Notes: generated by a model from the sequence alone, not told the origin. A stretch of 64,000 nt of DNA from Streptantibioticus parmotrematis (GCF_019890615.1 NZ_JAINVZ010000022.1:62001-126000); one strand, 5' to 3'. Counted from the first letter of the stretch, positions 26,054 to 35,863 are shown. Numbers and translations: made by a program.

Positions 26054-26683
26054 TCAGTCGTTGGGGACCGTCTCGTAGCGCGGGGTCTTCTCGGCCATCT
26101 GCTGGAGCGCGTCCTTGCGTTCGCGCTTGGAGAGGCGGTCGAGGTAGAGGTGACCGTTCAGGTGGTCGGTCTCGTGCTGGAGGCAGCGGGCGAAGTAGCC
26201 GCGGCCGTGGACGGCGATCGGCTCGCCGTGCAGGTCCTGGCCGCGCACGATCGCGTAGTCCGGGCGGGCCAGTTCCATGTAGGGGCCGGGCACCGACAGG
26301 CAGCCCTCGTTGGCGACGTCCAGCACCCGCTGGTCGGCGGGGAGTTCGTCGAGCACCGGGTTGACGACGTGGCCGACGTGCCGCACGCCCTCCTCCTCGT
26401 CGGGGCAGTCGTAGACGAAGACCCGGGCGTCCACACCGATCTGGTTGGCGGCCAGGCCGACGCCGCTGGCGGCGCGCTGGCTGGCGAACATGTCGTCGAC
26501 GAGGGCGGCGAGCTTGTCGTCGAACTCGGTGACCGTGGCGCACGGCTTGTGCAGCACGGGGTTGCCGACGACGGTGATCGGGCGCACCGTGCCGCGCTCC
26601 CGGTGCGCCGCCTCCCGCTGCTCGGCGTCCACCGTGTCGTCGGTGAACTCCGACACCTGAGCGGTCTGCTCCTGCTGGGTCAT
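26054..26683 (-). CDS. def: Peptide deformylase
   Basis: A 209-residue metallo-enzyme removing the formyl group from nascent proteins. All three family motifs are intact: [18 protein letters not shown] (metal-binding Cys) and HETDHLNG (two metal His and the catalytic Glu region). The N-terminus has about 45 extra residues, acidic and Gln-rich, before the catalytic core, longer than the E. coli enzyme. ATG 26683 (MTQQEQT) is taken as start; an ATG nine codons upstream (26710) is possible, and neither has a strong ribosome binding site. Streptomyces usually encode several deformylases, so this may not be the only copy. Confidence 0.9.
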   Translation of the reverse strand: MTQQEQTAQVSEFTDDTVDAEQREAAHRERGTVRPITVVGNPVLHKPCATVTEFDDKLAALVDDMFASQRAASGVGLAANQIGVDARVFVYDCPDEEEGVRHVGHVVNPVLDELPADQRVLDVANEGCLSVPGPYMELARPDYAIVRGQDLHGEPIAVHGRGYFARCLQHETDHLNGHLYLDRLSKRERKDALQQMAEKTPRYETVPND

Positions 26684-26770
26684 GGTCTGCCGTACGCCTT
26701 CCCTGAACATCGTGGTGATCGAGGCCGATCCGTGGATCCGCCTGCCAAGGGTACGGCCTCGGACCAGGGG

Positions 26771-27808
26771 CTAGCAGACCTCTTCGAGATCACGCCAGTC
26801 CCGGCTGTCCGGGCTGTCGGCGACCCAGCCGTCCAGCAGCCCGCGCACCAGACCGGCCGGGGCGGCGATCCCGCACTCGCGCTCCGGCACCCACAGGGCG
26901 CCCTCGCTGCGGTGCGACAGGTGGGAGAGGTGGCCGGGGTGACCGGGTTCACCGTGGTCATGCGGGTCGCGGGTGGCGGCCGAGCCGTCGTCGGTGGGCA
27001 TCCGGGACTCCGAACAGGTACGGCACAGCAGCCGCACGGACGACGACCAGTCCTCCGCCGCGTACCCGGCGTCGGCCGCGAGGCGCTCCAGCGCGTCCCG
27101 GTCGGCCTCGGTGGCCGCCTCCAGCAGCACCAGCCAGGTCGGCACCGGCGAGGGCGCCCACAGCTCGATCTCGTCGAAGACCGGGAAGGTGCCGCCGTCC
27201 GGCGCGACGCGCTCGCCGTGCGGAACGCCGTCGTGCAGCACCACCTCGCCCCAGCGGCGCCCCGAGGACGGCAGCGGGATGCTCAGGACCTCCAGGCGGG
27301 CCGGGTCCAGCCTGCGGCCCCAGACCACCTCGGCCTCGCCCTCCGGCGACAGCCGCACCGCCGCGCTGCCCAGCGCCATGGTCACCGGGGCGTCCGGGGG
27401 CGCCCCGGCCTCGCCGGCCGGCATCCGCAGCCCGTACGCCTGCCAGGCACGGCGGGCCAGCGGCCAGTCCTGCAGGGCGGTGGCGGCGATGCCGATGTTC
27501 CACCAGTCGGGGGCGCCGGAGTCGCGGTCCAGCAGGGCGACGGCGCGCAGCCCGGCGGAGCGGGCCTGCTCCCAGTCGTGCCGGAACTTGTGCAGCAGGG
27601 CCAGGTTGTACCAGGACTCGGGCAGCCAGGGCTCCAGGTCGGCGGCGCGGGTGAGCAGCGCGCCGGCGTCCTCGTAACGCCCGTCGTCGATCAGCGTGAA
27701 GGCACGGTCGGTGGCCTGCCGCCACGTGGTGGAGGGCCGGTGCCGCACTCTGCCGAAGATCCTCACGATTCCCGCCTGCTGCCGGTTGCTGGTCTGGGTC
27801 TGTTGCAC
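26771..27808 (-). CDS. Tetratricopeptide-repeat protein
   Basis: A 345-residue protein. Residues ~25-130 contain two to three TPR-like helical pairs (AFTLIDDGRYEDAGALLTRAADLEPWLPESWYNLALLHKF and the following segment). The remaining ~210 residues form a mixed alpha/beta part with a PTWLVLLEAATEADRDALERLA stretch and a single LCRTCSESRMP cysteine pair. A His/Gly-rich low-complexity insert (DPHDHGEPGHPGHLSHLSH) precedes the C-terminus. Actinobacterial homologues are unnamed. The role is unknown and is probably protein-protein interaction. It lies on the same strand as def, 60 bp upstream of the longer def frame, so the two may be co-transcribed. GTG 27766 is an alternative start. Confidence 0.75.
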   Translation of the reverse strand: MQQTQTSNRQQAGIVRIFGRVRHRPSTTWRQATDRAFTLIDDGRYEDAGALLTRAADLEPWLPESWYNLALLHKFRHDWEQARSAGLRAVALLDRDSGAPDWWNIGIAATALQDWPLARRAWQAYGLRMPAGEAGAPPDAPVTMALGSAAVRLSPEGEAEVVWGRRLDPARLEVLSIPLPSSGRRWGEVVLHDGVPHGERVAPDGGTFPVFDEIELWAPSPVPTWLVLLEAATEADRDALERLAADAGYAAEDWSSSVRLLCRTCSESRMPTDDGSAATRDPHDHGEPGHPGHLSHLSHRSEGALWVPERECGIAAPAGLVRGLLDGWVADSPDSRDWRDLEEVC

Positions 27809-27864
27809 GCCTGGTGCGCGGGGCCCCGAGCCTGGTGGTCTCGGCCGGCCCGGGCCCGGCGGGC

Positions 27865-28080
27865 TCAGCCGATGACGGCCAGGACGTCGCCTTCCTGCAC
27901 CACGTCGCCCTCCGCCACCTTGAGTTCCGCGACGACGCCCGTCGACTCGGCGAGCACCGGGATCTCCATCTTCATCGACTCCAGAATCACCAAGGTGTCG
28001 CCTTCCGTCAGGGCATCGCCCTCATGAGCGACAACCTTCCATACATTGGCCACCATTTCCGCCTGGATTTCGGTGCTCAC
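27865..28080 (-). CDS. Free-standing 71-aa biotinyl/lipoyl carrier protein
   Basis: The entire 71-residue product is a biotinyl-domain beta barrel. Its modification site is ESMKMEIP, where the Lys in MKM is the expected biotin (or lipoyl) acceptor, and it ends EGDVVQEGDVLAVIG. GTG 28080 is chosen because AGGAGG ends four bases upstream; a longer frame to 28161 has no support. No carboxylase or transferase gene is adjacent, so its partner enzyme must be encoded elsewhere. Related 70-residue proteins in mycobacteria and Streptomyces are biotinylated and of uncertain use. It precedes the TPR gene on the same strand. Confidence 0.88.
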   Translation of the reverse strand: MSTEIQAEMVANVWKVVAHEGDALTEGDTLVILESMKMEIPVLAESTGVVAELKVAEGDVVQEGDVLAVIG

Positions 28081-28413
28081 CACTCCTCCTTGCCAGCCGG
28101 CGGGGGCGTCAACCCCTCCCCTGGTGCGCATCCAACCACGACGGCACGGAACCTCGCTCATTACCGACCGGTTCGCCCCTTACGGGGAGTTTTCTCGCCC
28201 GTTCAGGTACGTCTACGGGCGTGGCACGCCACCGAACGCGTATGCGGCGTCGTATGGCGGGCCACGCCCGTCGGAAAGGGTGATCGTGTGACCGGCGTCG
28301 CCGGTGTGATGAGCGGTGCCCATGTGAGGGAGGCTGCCCACGTGAGGGGCGGTGTGCGTGGGGTGTGCGTGCGGCGCTCACGGTGTGCGTGCGTGGGGCG
28401 CTCACCGGACGCC
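28081..28413 (-). promoter_or_regulatory. Upstream region of the biotinyl carrier gene
   Basis: This 333-bp gap after rsrA has no gene. It includes repeated GTGAGG/GTGTGCGTG words between 28290 and 28405 and presumably the promoter of the carrier protein near 28110-28200. No defined promoter was recognised. Confidence 0.4.
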
Positions 28414-28811
28414 TCAGGCCGGTTCGCTCCCGGCCTTCGAGGCCTTCGCGGGCTCCGAGCCCTTCGCCGCCTTCGCCGCGGGCTCCGAGGGCTTCGCGGG
28501 GCCCCCGGACGCCTCGTCCCGGTCCCGGTCCCGGGACGCCTCGGCCTCCGGCCGGATCTCCCCGGCGCGGATCATCTCGATCCGGCCCAGCACCTTCGAG
28601 CGCAGGTCGCCGGGCACGTCGTCATGCCCGCAGCAGCGCTTGACCAGCTTCTTCACGGCCTGCTCCAGGCCGTACTTCTCCAGGCACGGGTTGCACTCGC
28701 CGAAGTGCTCCTCGAACTTGGTGGTCTCACCCTCGGACATCTCGTGGTCGAGGTACTCGTAGAGGTGGTCGAGGACCTCGGAGCAGTCCGTCTCGTGCGG
28801 ATCGCCGCAGC

Positions 28812-28815
<4 letters not shown>
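28414..28815 (-). CDS. rsrA: Zinc anti-sigma factor RsrA (mycothiol-responsive)
   Basis: A 133-residue ZAS-family thiol sensor that holds SigR inactive until disulfide stress oxidises it and expels zinc. All known residues are present: Cys3, Cys11, His37, Cys41 and Cys44 (HFGECNPC), and the Cys61-Cys62 pair (KRCCG). The first ~80 residues follow S. coelicolor RsrA closely. A 45-residue Ala/Lys/Glu/Pro tail makes this protein about 28 residues longer than the 105-residue S. coelicolor protein. ATG 28815 overlaps the sigR stop (ATGA), consistent with stoichiometric coupled synthesis of the pair. Confidence 0.95.
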
Positions 28816-29498
<683 letters not shown>

Positions 29499-29729
29499 CT
29501 CCTCCACCACCGTGGCGAGGCCGCCTCGTGCGACGACGCCCGATTGGGAGAATATCCCGGACGACTCGGCGCTGCCGGACGTGCCCGAAGTGGTCCCCCA
29601 CTGCGGCCACGACAGGTAGGGGGCCTGGGAGCGGGCCTGGCACGCGAGTGAACCCATGCGCTGCCTTCCTCGAACGAGCGGGTACCTACGCGGTCCGGCG
29701 CACCGCCGCCGCGTACTGTCGCCTCGCAC

Positions 29730-29756
29730 AACACGACGGCCCGCCCAGTCATTCCC
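29730..29756 (-). promoter_or_regulatory. SigR-dependent autoregulatory promoter
   Basis: On the minus strand GGGAAT (29756-29751) and GTT (29732-29730) are separated by exactly 18 bp, the SigR consensus. Transcription would begin near 29722 and read through sigR-rsrA, forming the positive feedback loop known for this operon. Confidence 0.9.
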
Positions 29757-29789
29757 GCGCCGGCGCGCGCCCCCCGTACGCGTAAGCCG

Positions 29790-30539
29790 CTACCCCTTGA
29801 GCGTGGCCGCCAGCCAGTCCCCGACCGTGTCCGTCAGCAGCGTCAGGGCCGCCTCCTGGGTGAGCGGGGCCCGCTTGGGCACCGCGAAGCCGTGGTCGCC
29901 GTACGGCACCTCGACGGGGGCCACCCCGGGCGGGAACTCCTCGGGACGTCCGAACGGGTCACGTCCGCCCTGCACCACCAGCGTCGGCACCCCGGCACCC
30001 AGCAGCTCGTCGGCCCGGGACTTCTCCGGCTTGCCAACAGGGGAGGCGGCGCGCAGCGCCTCGGTTGAGGGTGGTGGCGGGCGACGGGCGGGCGGATGCA
30101 GCGGGAAGGACAACGCGACCACGGCCGCCGCGCCCAGGTCCTTCGCGGTGCGGCAGGCGACCCTGGCCCCGGCGCTGCGGCCCGAGGCGGCCACCGGGAG
30201 CCCCTCGCGGGCCAGCGCGGGCCACAACGCGGTCCATGCCGCGTCCAGCGTCCTCGGCGCCGGCGCGAGCTTCTTGCCTGCGACCCGCCACGGCTGCTCG
30301 ACCAGGGCCACGGTGATCCCCAGCGGCGGCAGCGCGGCGGCCAGCGCCACCAGGTCGCGCGCCTCGATCCCGCCCCCGGCACCGTGCCCGGCTGCCAGCA
30401 CCGCGTACGGTGCGGCCGCCCGGTGCCAGGTGATCCGGGCCTCGCCCGGCGGTGTGACGACCGTCTCGCGCCCGGTCGGCGAAGGAGCGTGCTCGCGCTC
30501 GCCCGGGACGGCGTCCTCGCGGTCCTCGCCCTCGGTCAA
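29790..30539 (-). CDS. Alpha/beta hydrolase, KANL3/Tex30-type
   Basis: A 249-residue alpha/beta-hydrolase fold protein. The nucleophile elbow is GRSAGA (Ser), the acid is in QGGRDPFG, and the base His is in YGDHGF. An oxyanion stretch AAGHGAGGGIEARD follows the second strand. It matches the family of small hydrolases related to KANL3/TEX30 and dienelactone hydrolases; the substrate is unknown. The start is a TTG (30539) overlapping the stop of the upstream SRAP gene by four bases (TTGA), so expression depends on that gene. It stands about 30 bp upstream of the sigR promoter, on the same strand. Confidence 0.8.
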   Translation of the reverse strand: MTEGEDREDAVPGEREHAPSPTGRETVVTPPGEARITWHRAAAPYAVLAAGHGAGGGIEARDLVALAAALPPLGITVALVEQPWRVAGKKLAPAPRTLDAAWTALWPALAREGLPVAASGRSAGARVACRTAKDLGAAAVVALSFPLHPPARRPPPPSTEALRAASPVGKPEKSRADELLGAGVPTLVVQGGRDPFGRPEEFPPGVAPVEVPYGDHGFAVPKRAPLTQEAALTLLTDTVGDWLAATLKG

Positions 30540-31354
30540 AACAGCGTCGCCTCCTCGGGCGCGGGCAGCGGCTGGAGCAGTTCGGGGCCGTTGTTGCGCA
30601 CGTCACTGACCCCGGTGGTCACAGGGTAGGCGCGCACGGTCCCGGCGGGCGGCGGGACGAGCAGGGCGCGCGTCTCCTCCTCGCCGGTGCGGGAGGGGTC
30701 GAGCCAGGCGTCCCAGCGGTCGGGGGTGACGATCAGCGGCATGCGGGGGTGTATGTCGGCGAGCGCCGCCGGGCCGCCCTCGTGGGTCTGGCCGGCGAGC
30801 GGTTCGGTGTCCGCCTCGGTGGTGATCACCGCGCACGTCACCCGCCAGGCGTCCGGGTGGTCCGGCGGGAGCGCGGGGTCGCGCCAGAACTCGTAGAGCC
30901 CGGCGAACGCCATGACCCCGCCGTCGGCCGGGGTGACGAAGTAGGGCTGCTTGCGCGGGCGTTTGCGCCTGCCCTGCTCCTCCAGCTGCCGTTCCTCGGC
31001 GCCGGTCATCCACTCGTAGTAGCCGTCGGCGGGCAGCAGGCAGCGGCGGGCGGCGAACGCCCGCCGGTAGGACGGCTTCTCGTGGACGGTCTCGGCCCGC
31101 GCGTTGATCATGCGGGCGGCGCCCTCGGGCGAGGTGGCGAACGGCGGCACGAGCCCCCAGCGCAGCACCCTCAACTGCCGTACCGGACGCGGCGACCCGG
31201 AGCCCTTCTCGGGGCGGTCCAGGACCGCGTACACGCGTTTGGTCGGCGCGACGTTCCAGTCCGGCGCCAACTCCTCGGCGGGATCGAGGTGTTCCACCCC
31301 GAACCGCTCGGCCAGTTCCCCCGGTTCTCGGCTCGCCGCGTATCGCCCGCACAT
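30536..31354 (-). CDS. SRAP/HMCES-family abasic-site shield protein (YedK-like)
   Basis: A 272-residue SOS response-associated peptidase (SRAP) domain protein. Cys2 in MCGRYAAS is the residue that forms a thiazolidine crosslink with abasic sites in single-stranded DNA. Supporting active-site motifs are WNVAPT, MINARAET, PADGYYEWM (Glu) and DIHPRMP (His). The protein protects abasic sites at stalled replication forks. ATG 31354 places Cys directly at position 2 after Met removal, which settles the start. The alpha/beta hydrolase is translationally coupled behind it. The M50-like gene is divergent, 87 bp away. Confidence 0.92.
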   Translation of the reverse strand: MCGRYAASREPGELAERFGVEHLDPAEELAPDWNVAPTKRVYAVLDRPEKGSGSPRPVRQLRVLRWGLVPPFATSPEGAARMINARAETVHEKPSYRRAFAARRCLLPADGYYEWMTGAEERQLEEQGRRKRPRKQPYFVTPADGGVMAFAGLYEFWRDPALPPDHPDAWRVTCAVITTEADTEPLAGQTHEGGPAALADIHPRMPLIVTPDRWDAWLDPSRTGEEETRALLVPPPAGTVRAYPVTTGVSDVRNNGPELLQPLPAPEEATLF

Positions 31355-31441
31355 GGGTGCAACACTGCCACGGCGTTGCGGGCGGCGGCACCATGCCCCG
31401 GCTCCACACGTTGCAAGGGCGTCGTTCTTCTCAGGGGAGCC

Positions 31442-32155
31442 ATGGACATCAAGAACATCAGCGACGTGTGGGACCGGGTCGTGGGAACGCAGCCGCACCC
31501 GGCGGCCTGGCTGGTCGGGGTGACCGGTGTGGTCGCGCTCGCCGCCGTGCTGCCGCGCGGCGTCTGGCACGTCACCCGCAACGCGGTCACCATCGCGCAC
31601 GAGGGCGGCCACGGGCTGGTGGCGCTGCTGAGCGGGCGCAGCCTGGAGGGCATCCGGCTGCACTCCGACACCTCGGGGCTGACCGTCTCGCGGGGCAAGC
31701 CGCACGGCATCGGCATGGTGCTGACCGCCGCCGCGGGCTACACCGCGCCGTCCCTGATAGGCCTGCTCGGCGCCTGGCTGCTGGCCGCGGGGCACATCAC
31801 CGCGCTGCTGTGGGGGGCGGTGGCGCTGCTGGCCGCGATGCTGGTGATGATCCGCAACGCCTACGGGGTGCTGACGGTGGTGGTCGCGGGCGGCGCGTTC
31901 TTCCTGGTCTCCTGGCTGACGGGGGCGACGACGCAGGCCGCGTTCGGGTATCTGGCGGTGTGGTTCCTGCTGCTGGGCGGGGTGCGGCCGGTGGTCGAGC
32001 TCCAGGGCAAGCGGCGTTACGGGCAGGCGCCGGACTCCGATGCCGACCAGCTCGCCCGGCTGACCAACGTGCCGGCGGCGATGTGGCTGGTGCTGTTCTA
32101 CGCGGTCGCGCTGTGCGCGCTGCTGGGCGGCGGCCGGTGGCTGCTGGGGGTGTGA
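31442..32155 (+). CDS. M50B-like integral membrane metallopeptidase
   Basis: A 237-residue membrane protein with about six hydrophobic segments. The zinc motif HEGGH is at 53-57 inside helix ITRNAVTIAHEGGHGLVALLSG-like context, typical of site-2-protease relatives of the M50B family. A second metal ligand such as an NPDG motif is not evident, and GVRPVVELQGKRRYGQAPDSDADQLARLTNVPAAMW near the C-terminus contributes only D-A-D-Q. Proteolytic activity is therefore likely but not certain. ATG 31442 follows GGGGAGC. A 211-bp gap separates it from aroA on the same strand. Confidence 0.8.
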   Translation: MDIKNISDVWDRVVGTQPHPAAWLVGVTGVVALAAVLPRGVWHVTRNAVTIAHEGGHGLVALLSGRSLEGIRLHSDTSGLTVSRGKPHGIGMVLTAAAGYTAPSLIGLLGAWLLAAGHITALLWGAVALLAAMLVMIRNAYGVLTVVVAGGAFFLVSWLTGATTQAAFGYLAVWFLLLGGVRPVVELQGKRRYGQAPDSDADQLARLTNVPAAMWLVLFYAVALCALLGGGRWLLGV

Positions 32156-32366
32156 ACCGGTGGGCGGGGCGCGCTGCCGGAGCGTGCACGCGGCGTGACC
32201 GCCGGGGCGCAACCACTGCATGGCCGCCGGGGCGTGAACGCGGGCGCGTTCGGAGCCGCGTACGCGGACGGGTGACCGTAGGCTCATACCAAGTCGTTGT
32301 TTCCGGCGGATTTCGACCGATCCGGTCACGATTCGCCGCCACGCGAAGCCACTAGAGTTGCTTCCC

Positions 32367-33731
32367 ATGACCGAGAACCCCGCGCACACCGACCTTTGGC
32401 CCGCACCGACCGCATCCGGCGCTGTCGACGCGGTCGTCACCGTGCCCGGGTCCAAGTCGGTCACCAACCGGGGCCTGGTGCTCGCCGCCCTGGCCTCCGA
32501 GCCGGGCTGGCTGCGCCGCCCGCTGCGCAGCCGCGACACCCTGCTGATGGCGGACGCGCTGCGCGCCATGGGCGTCGGCATCGAGGCGCTGCCCAACAGT
32601 GCCTCCGGCGCGGCCGCGAGCACCGGCGGCGAGGCCTGGCGGGTCATCCCGGCCGGGCTGTACGGGCCCGCCCGGGTCGACGTGGGCAACGCGGGCACCG
32701 TGATGCGCTTCCTGCCCCCGGTGGCGGCGCTGGCGGACGGGCCGGTGCGCTTCGACGGCGACCCGCGCAGCCACGAACGCCCGCTGCACGGCGTCATCGA
32801 CGCGCTGCGCGCGCTGGGCGCCCGGATCGACGACGAGGGCCGCGGCGCGCTGCCGCTGACGGTGCACGGCGGCGGTTCGCTCACCGGTGGCCGGGTGGAG
32901 GTGGACGCCTCCTCCTCGTCGCAGTTCGTCAGCGCGCTGCTGCTGTCCTCGCCGCGCTTCAACCAGGGCGTGGAGCTGCGGCACACCGGCGCCACCCTGC
33001 CGTCGCTGCCGCACATCCGGATGACGGTGGACATGCTGCGGATGGCCGGGGCCAAGGTGGACTCCCCCGAGGGCGGCGGCGAGCCGAACGTGTGGCGGGT
33101 GGCGCCCAGCGCGCTGCTCGGCCGCGACCTGACCGTGGAGCCGGACCTGTCCAACGCGGCGCCGTTCCTGGCCGCCGCGCTGGTCACCGGCGGCCGGGTC
33201 ACCGTTCCCGACTGGCCGGAGCGCACCACGCAGCCGGGCGACGCGCTGCGCGAGATCTTCACCCGGATGGGTGGCACGTACGCGTTGGACGAACGCGGAC
33301 TGACCTTCACCGGCACCGGCCGCGTCCACGGCATCGACGCCGACCTGCACGAGGTGGGCGAGCTGACCCCGGTGATCGCGGCGGTCGCGGCGCTGGCCGA
33401 CTCGGAGTCCGAACTGCGCGGCATCGCGCACCTGCGGCTGCACGAGACCGACCGGCTCGCGGCGCTGGCCAAGGAACTGGGCGAGCTGGGCGGCGACGTC
33501 ACCGAGACCGCCGACGGCCTGCGCATCCGCCCCCGCCCGCTGCACGGCGGCGTCTTCCACACCTACGAGGACCACCGGCTGGCGACCGCCGCCGCGGTGC
33601 TGGGCCTGATCGTGGACGGCGTCGAGGTGGAGAACGTGGCGACCACCGCCAAGACGCTGCCGGACTTCCCCGAGCTGTGGACCGGGATGCTCGCGGCGCG
33701 CGGTGACGCGCTCGCCGGCCGGGAAGCCTGA
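32367..33731 (+). CDS. aroA: 3-Phosphoshikimate 1-carboxyvinyltransferase (EPSP synthase)
   Basis: A 454-residue enzyme of the shikimate pathway that joins PEP to shikimate-3-phosphate. Visible signatures are [19 protein letters not shown] near the N-terminus, [38 protein letters not shown] and the C-terminal [16 protein letters not shown] with [23 protein letters not shown] has Val in place of the usual Ala/Gly next to the PEP site. ATG 32367 is used, although a TTG nine bases upstream keeps the frame. rsgA starts 9 bp after the stop, so the two are co-transcribed. Confidence 0.95.
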   Translation: MTENPAHTDLWPAPTASGAVDAVVTVPGSKSVTNRGLVLAALASEPGWLRRPLRSRDTLLMADALRAMGVGIEALPNSASGAAASTGGEAWRVIPAGLYGPARVDVGNAGTVMRFLPPVAALADGPVRFDGDPRSHERPLHGVIDALRALGARIDDEGRGALPLTVHGGGSLTGGRVEVDASSSSQFVSALLLSSPRFNQGVELRHTGATLPSLPHIRMTVDMLRMAGAKVDSPEGGGEPNVWRVAPSALLGRDLTVEPDLSNAAPFLAAALVTGGRVTVPDWPERTTQPGDALREIFTRMGGTYALDERGLTFTGTGRVHGIDADLHEVGELTPVIAAVAALADSESELRGIAHLRLHETDRLAALAKELGELGGDVTETADGLRIRPRPLHGGVFHTYEDHRLATAAAVLGLIVDGVEVENVATTAKTLPDFPELWTGMLAARGDALAGREA

Positions 33732-33740
33732 CCCCCCGCC

Positions 33741-34745
33741 ATGCGGCGCTACGGCAAGGACGCCGACGAGGACGACGTGCGGGTGCGCCCGGGCCGCAAG
33801 GGCACCCGCCCGCGCACCCGTATCCGCCCCAAGCACGAGGACGCCGCCGAGGGCCTCGTGCTCACCGTGGACCGGGGCCGGATCACCTGCCTGGTCGAGG
33901 ACCGCCACATCACCGCGATGAAGGCCCGCGAGCTGGGCCGCAAGGGCATCGCGGTCGGCGACCGGGTGGACATCGTCGGCGACCTGTCGGGCGACAAGGA
34001 CACGCTGGCGCGGATCGTGCGGGTCAAGGAGCGCAGTTCGGTGCTGCGCCGCACCGCCGACGACGACGATCCGTACGAGCGGGTGGTGGTGGCCAACGCC
34101 GACCAGCTGGCGATCGTGACCGCGCTGGCCGATCCGGAGCCGCGCCCGCGCCTGATCGACCGCTGCCTGGTGGCCGCCTACGACGCCGGGCTGGAGCCGC
34201 TGCTGGTGCTGACGAAGGCCGATCTGGCGCCCGCGGAACCGCTGTTGGAGACGTACGCGCCGCTGGGCGTGCCGTATGTCGTCACCAGTCGTGAGGAGCT
34301 GACCGGGGACGCGCTGGCCGCGGTCCGCGAGCGGCTGGCAGGCCGGGTGACCGCCTGCGTCGGCCACAGCGGCGTGGGCAAGACGACCCTGGTCAACGCG
34401 CTGGTCCCGGAGCACGCGCGGGCCACCGGGCACGTCAACGCGGTCACCGGACGCGGCCGGCACACCACGACGTCGGCGCTCGCGCTGCCGCTGCCGGACG
34501 GCGAGGGCTGGGTCATCGACACCCCGGGCGTGCGCTCGTTCGGCCTGCACCACGTCGATCCGTCCCGCGTCATCCACGCCTTCCCCGACCTGGAGCCGGG
34601 CACCGCCGAGTGCCCGAGGGCGTGCAGCCACGACGAGCCGGACTGCGCGCTGGACGCCTGGGTCGAGGCGGGGCACGCCGAGCCCGCCCGGCTGTACTCG
34701 CTGCGGCGGCTGCTGGCGACCCGGGAGCGCCGCGAGGGCGACTGA
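33741..34745 (+). CDS. rsgA: Ribosome small-subunit-dependent GTPase A
   Basis: A 334-residue circularly permuted GTPase that assists 30S maturation. An N-terminal OB fold (about 35-105) is followed by G4 (VLTKADL), G1 (GHSGVGKTTLVN) and G3 (DTPGVRSFGL) in the permuted order. A C-terminal zinc finger with CPRACSHDEPDC completes it. The first ~35 residues are Arg/Lys-rich, suited to rRNA contact. ATG 33741 starts 9 bp after aroA, and the pairing aroA-rsgA is usual in Streptomyces. No terminator is obvious before the SMR gene, 132 bp away. Confidence 0.94.
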   Translation: MRRYGKDADEDDVRVRPGRKGTRPRTRIRPKHEDAAEGLVLTVDRGRITCLVEDRHITAMKARELGRKGIAVGDRVDIVGDLSGDKDTLARIVRVKERSSVLRRTADDDDPYERVVVANADQLAIVTALADPEPRPRLIDRCLVAAYDAGLEPLLVLTKADLAPAEPLLETYAPLGVPYVVTSREELTGDALAAVRERLAGRVTACVGHSGVGKTTLVNALVPEHARATGHVNAVTGRGRHTTTSALALPLPDGEGWVIDTPGVRSFGLHHVDPSRVIHAFPDLEPGTAECPRACSHDEPDCALDAWVEAGHAEPARLYSLRRLLATRERREGD

Positions 34746-34877
34746 GGCGGGGCGCCGGGCGTGCGCGCGGGGTGTGCGCGGGGCGCTCGGGGCGCCGGTC
34801 GGCGCGGTTGCCGCTCACCTGGGTGGCGTCTGTGTGATGATCTACCGGTCCGGTGGACGGGGATCGGAGGCGCGCTC

Positions 34878-35201
34878 ATGGCATGGCTGCTGGTCGTGGT
34901 GGCCGGACTGCTGGAGACCGGGTTCGCGGTCTGCCTCAAGCTCTCCCACGGCTTCACCCGGCTGTGGCCGACCATCGCCTTCGCGTGCTTCGCGCTCGGC
35001 AGCTTCGGGCTGCTGACGCTGTCGCTGCGCAAGCTGGACGTGGGCCCGGCGTACGCGGTGTGGACGGGCATCGGCGCGAGTGGCACGGCGATCTACGGGA
35101 TGATCTTCCTGGGCGACACCGTCAACGTGCTGAAGATCGTCTCGATCACGCTGGTCATCGCGGGCATCATCGGCCTGCCGCTGTCGGGCGCCACCCACTA
35201 G
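34878..35201 (+). CDS. SMR-family small multidrug/guanidinium exporter
   Basis: A 107-residue protein with four transmembrane helices of the small multidrug resistance family. The essential Glu is in helix 1 (VAGLLETGFAVCLKLS, about Glu13), and the KLDVGPAYAVWTGIGASGTAIYGM signature is present. The sequence is closer to SugE/Gdx than to EmrE, so guanidinium or quaternary-ammonium export coupled to protons is the likely function. ATG 34878 follows GGAGG at 34866-34870. Gdx exporters are often preceded by guanidine riboswitches; I saw no convincing one in the 132-bp leader. The gene is convergent with the TetR gene. Confidence 0.85.
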   Translation: MAWLLVVVAGLLETGFAVCLKLSHGFTRLWPTIAFACFALGSFGLLTLSLRKLDVGPAYAVWTGIGASGTAIYGMIFLGDTVNVLKIVSITLVIAGIIGLPLSGATH

Positions 35202-35245
35202 GGCGTACGCGGGAGGGCGCGCCGTGAAGGCTGATTCGCCGGGGG

Positions 35246-35863
35246 CTACGACGTCGGCCGCAGGGCCTCGCGGGTCAGGGCGGTCGCGGCGCGCACGACG
35301 CCGGCCACCGCCTCCTGCGCGTCGAGCCGGAGCAGATCGGTCAGGGTGAAGACGGCTTCGGCGCTGATGACCACCGACAGGCTCCGCTTCAGCTGCTCCA
35401 GCGCGGCGGCGTCGAGGGTGTCCGCGACCGGCGCGAGCGCGTGGTCGATCAGGCCGAGGCGCAGGGCGGGGCGGGCCGGGACGTCCTCGGGCCGGGTGAC
35501 GGTGGCGGCGATCATGGCGCGGGCGGCGCCCTGGTTGACCAGCACCGTGCGGGCCAGGTGCTCGGCCGCGGCGGCGACGCGTTCGACCGGGTCGGTGACG
35601 TCGGCGACGCGGGCCAGCGCCTCGGCCGGGGTCGGCCACTGCCCCGCCATCGCTTCCCGCAACAGGCTGGCCAGGTTGGGGAAGTAGCGGTAGGCCGTGG
35701 CCTCGGAGACCAGGGCGGCCCTGGCGACCTCGGGCATCGTGACGTCCCGCCCGTCGCGCATCAGCTCGGAGGCGGCCCGCAGGATCGCGGTGCGCGTCCG
35801 CAGTCTCTGGTTGGCGCGGCCGCCCGTACCCGGCTGCGACGCCTGGTCGCTTCGTTGCTGCAT
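35246..35863 (-). CDS. TetR-family transcriptional regulator
   Basis: A 205-residue repressor. The helix-turn-helix is residues 41-62 (VTMPEVARAALVSEATAYRYFP), followed by an all-alpha ligand domain of ordinary length. The N-terminal 20 residues are Gln/Arg-rich. It is divergent from a cupin and alpha/beta hydrolase pair. The 107-bp gap contains a perfect palindrome at 35930-35957 likely to be its operator, so it probably controls those genes and perhaps itself. The inducer is unknown. Confidence 0.88.
   Translation of the reverse strand: MQQRSDQASQPGTGGRANQRLRTRTAILRAASELMRDGRDVTMPEVARAALVSEATAYRYFPNLASLLREAMAGQWPTPAEALARVADVTDPVERVAAAAEHLARTVLVNQGAARAMIAATVTRPEDVPARPALRLGLIDHALAPVADTLDAAALEQLKRSLSVVISAEAVFTLTDLLRLDAQEAVAGVVRAATALTREALRPTS

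Noticed and set aside
34746-34877. Possible guanidine riboswitch before the SMR exporter
   Set aside because: I looked for ykkC, mini-ykkC (two ACGR loops) and guanidine-III blocks. Only a single ACGG in a GC-rich stem was seen, which is not sufficient.
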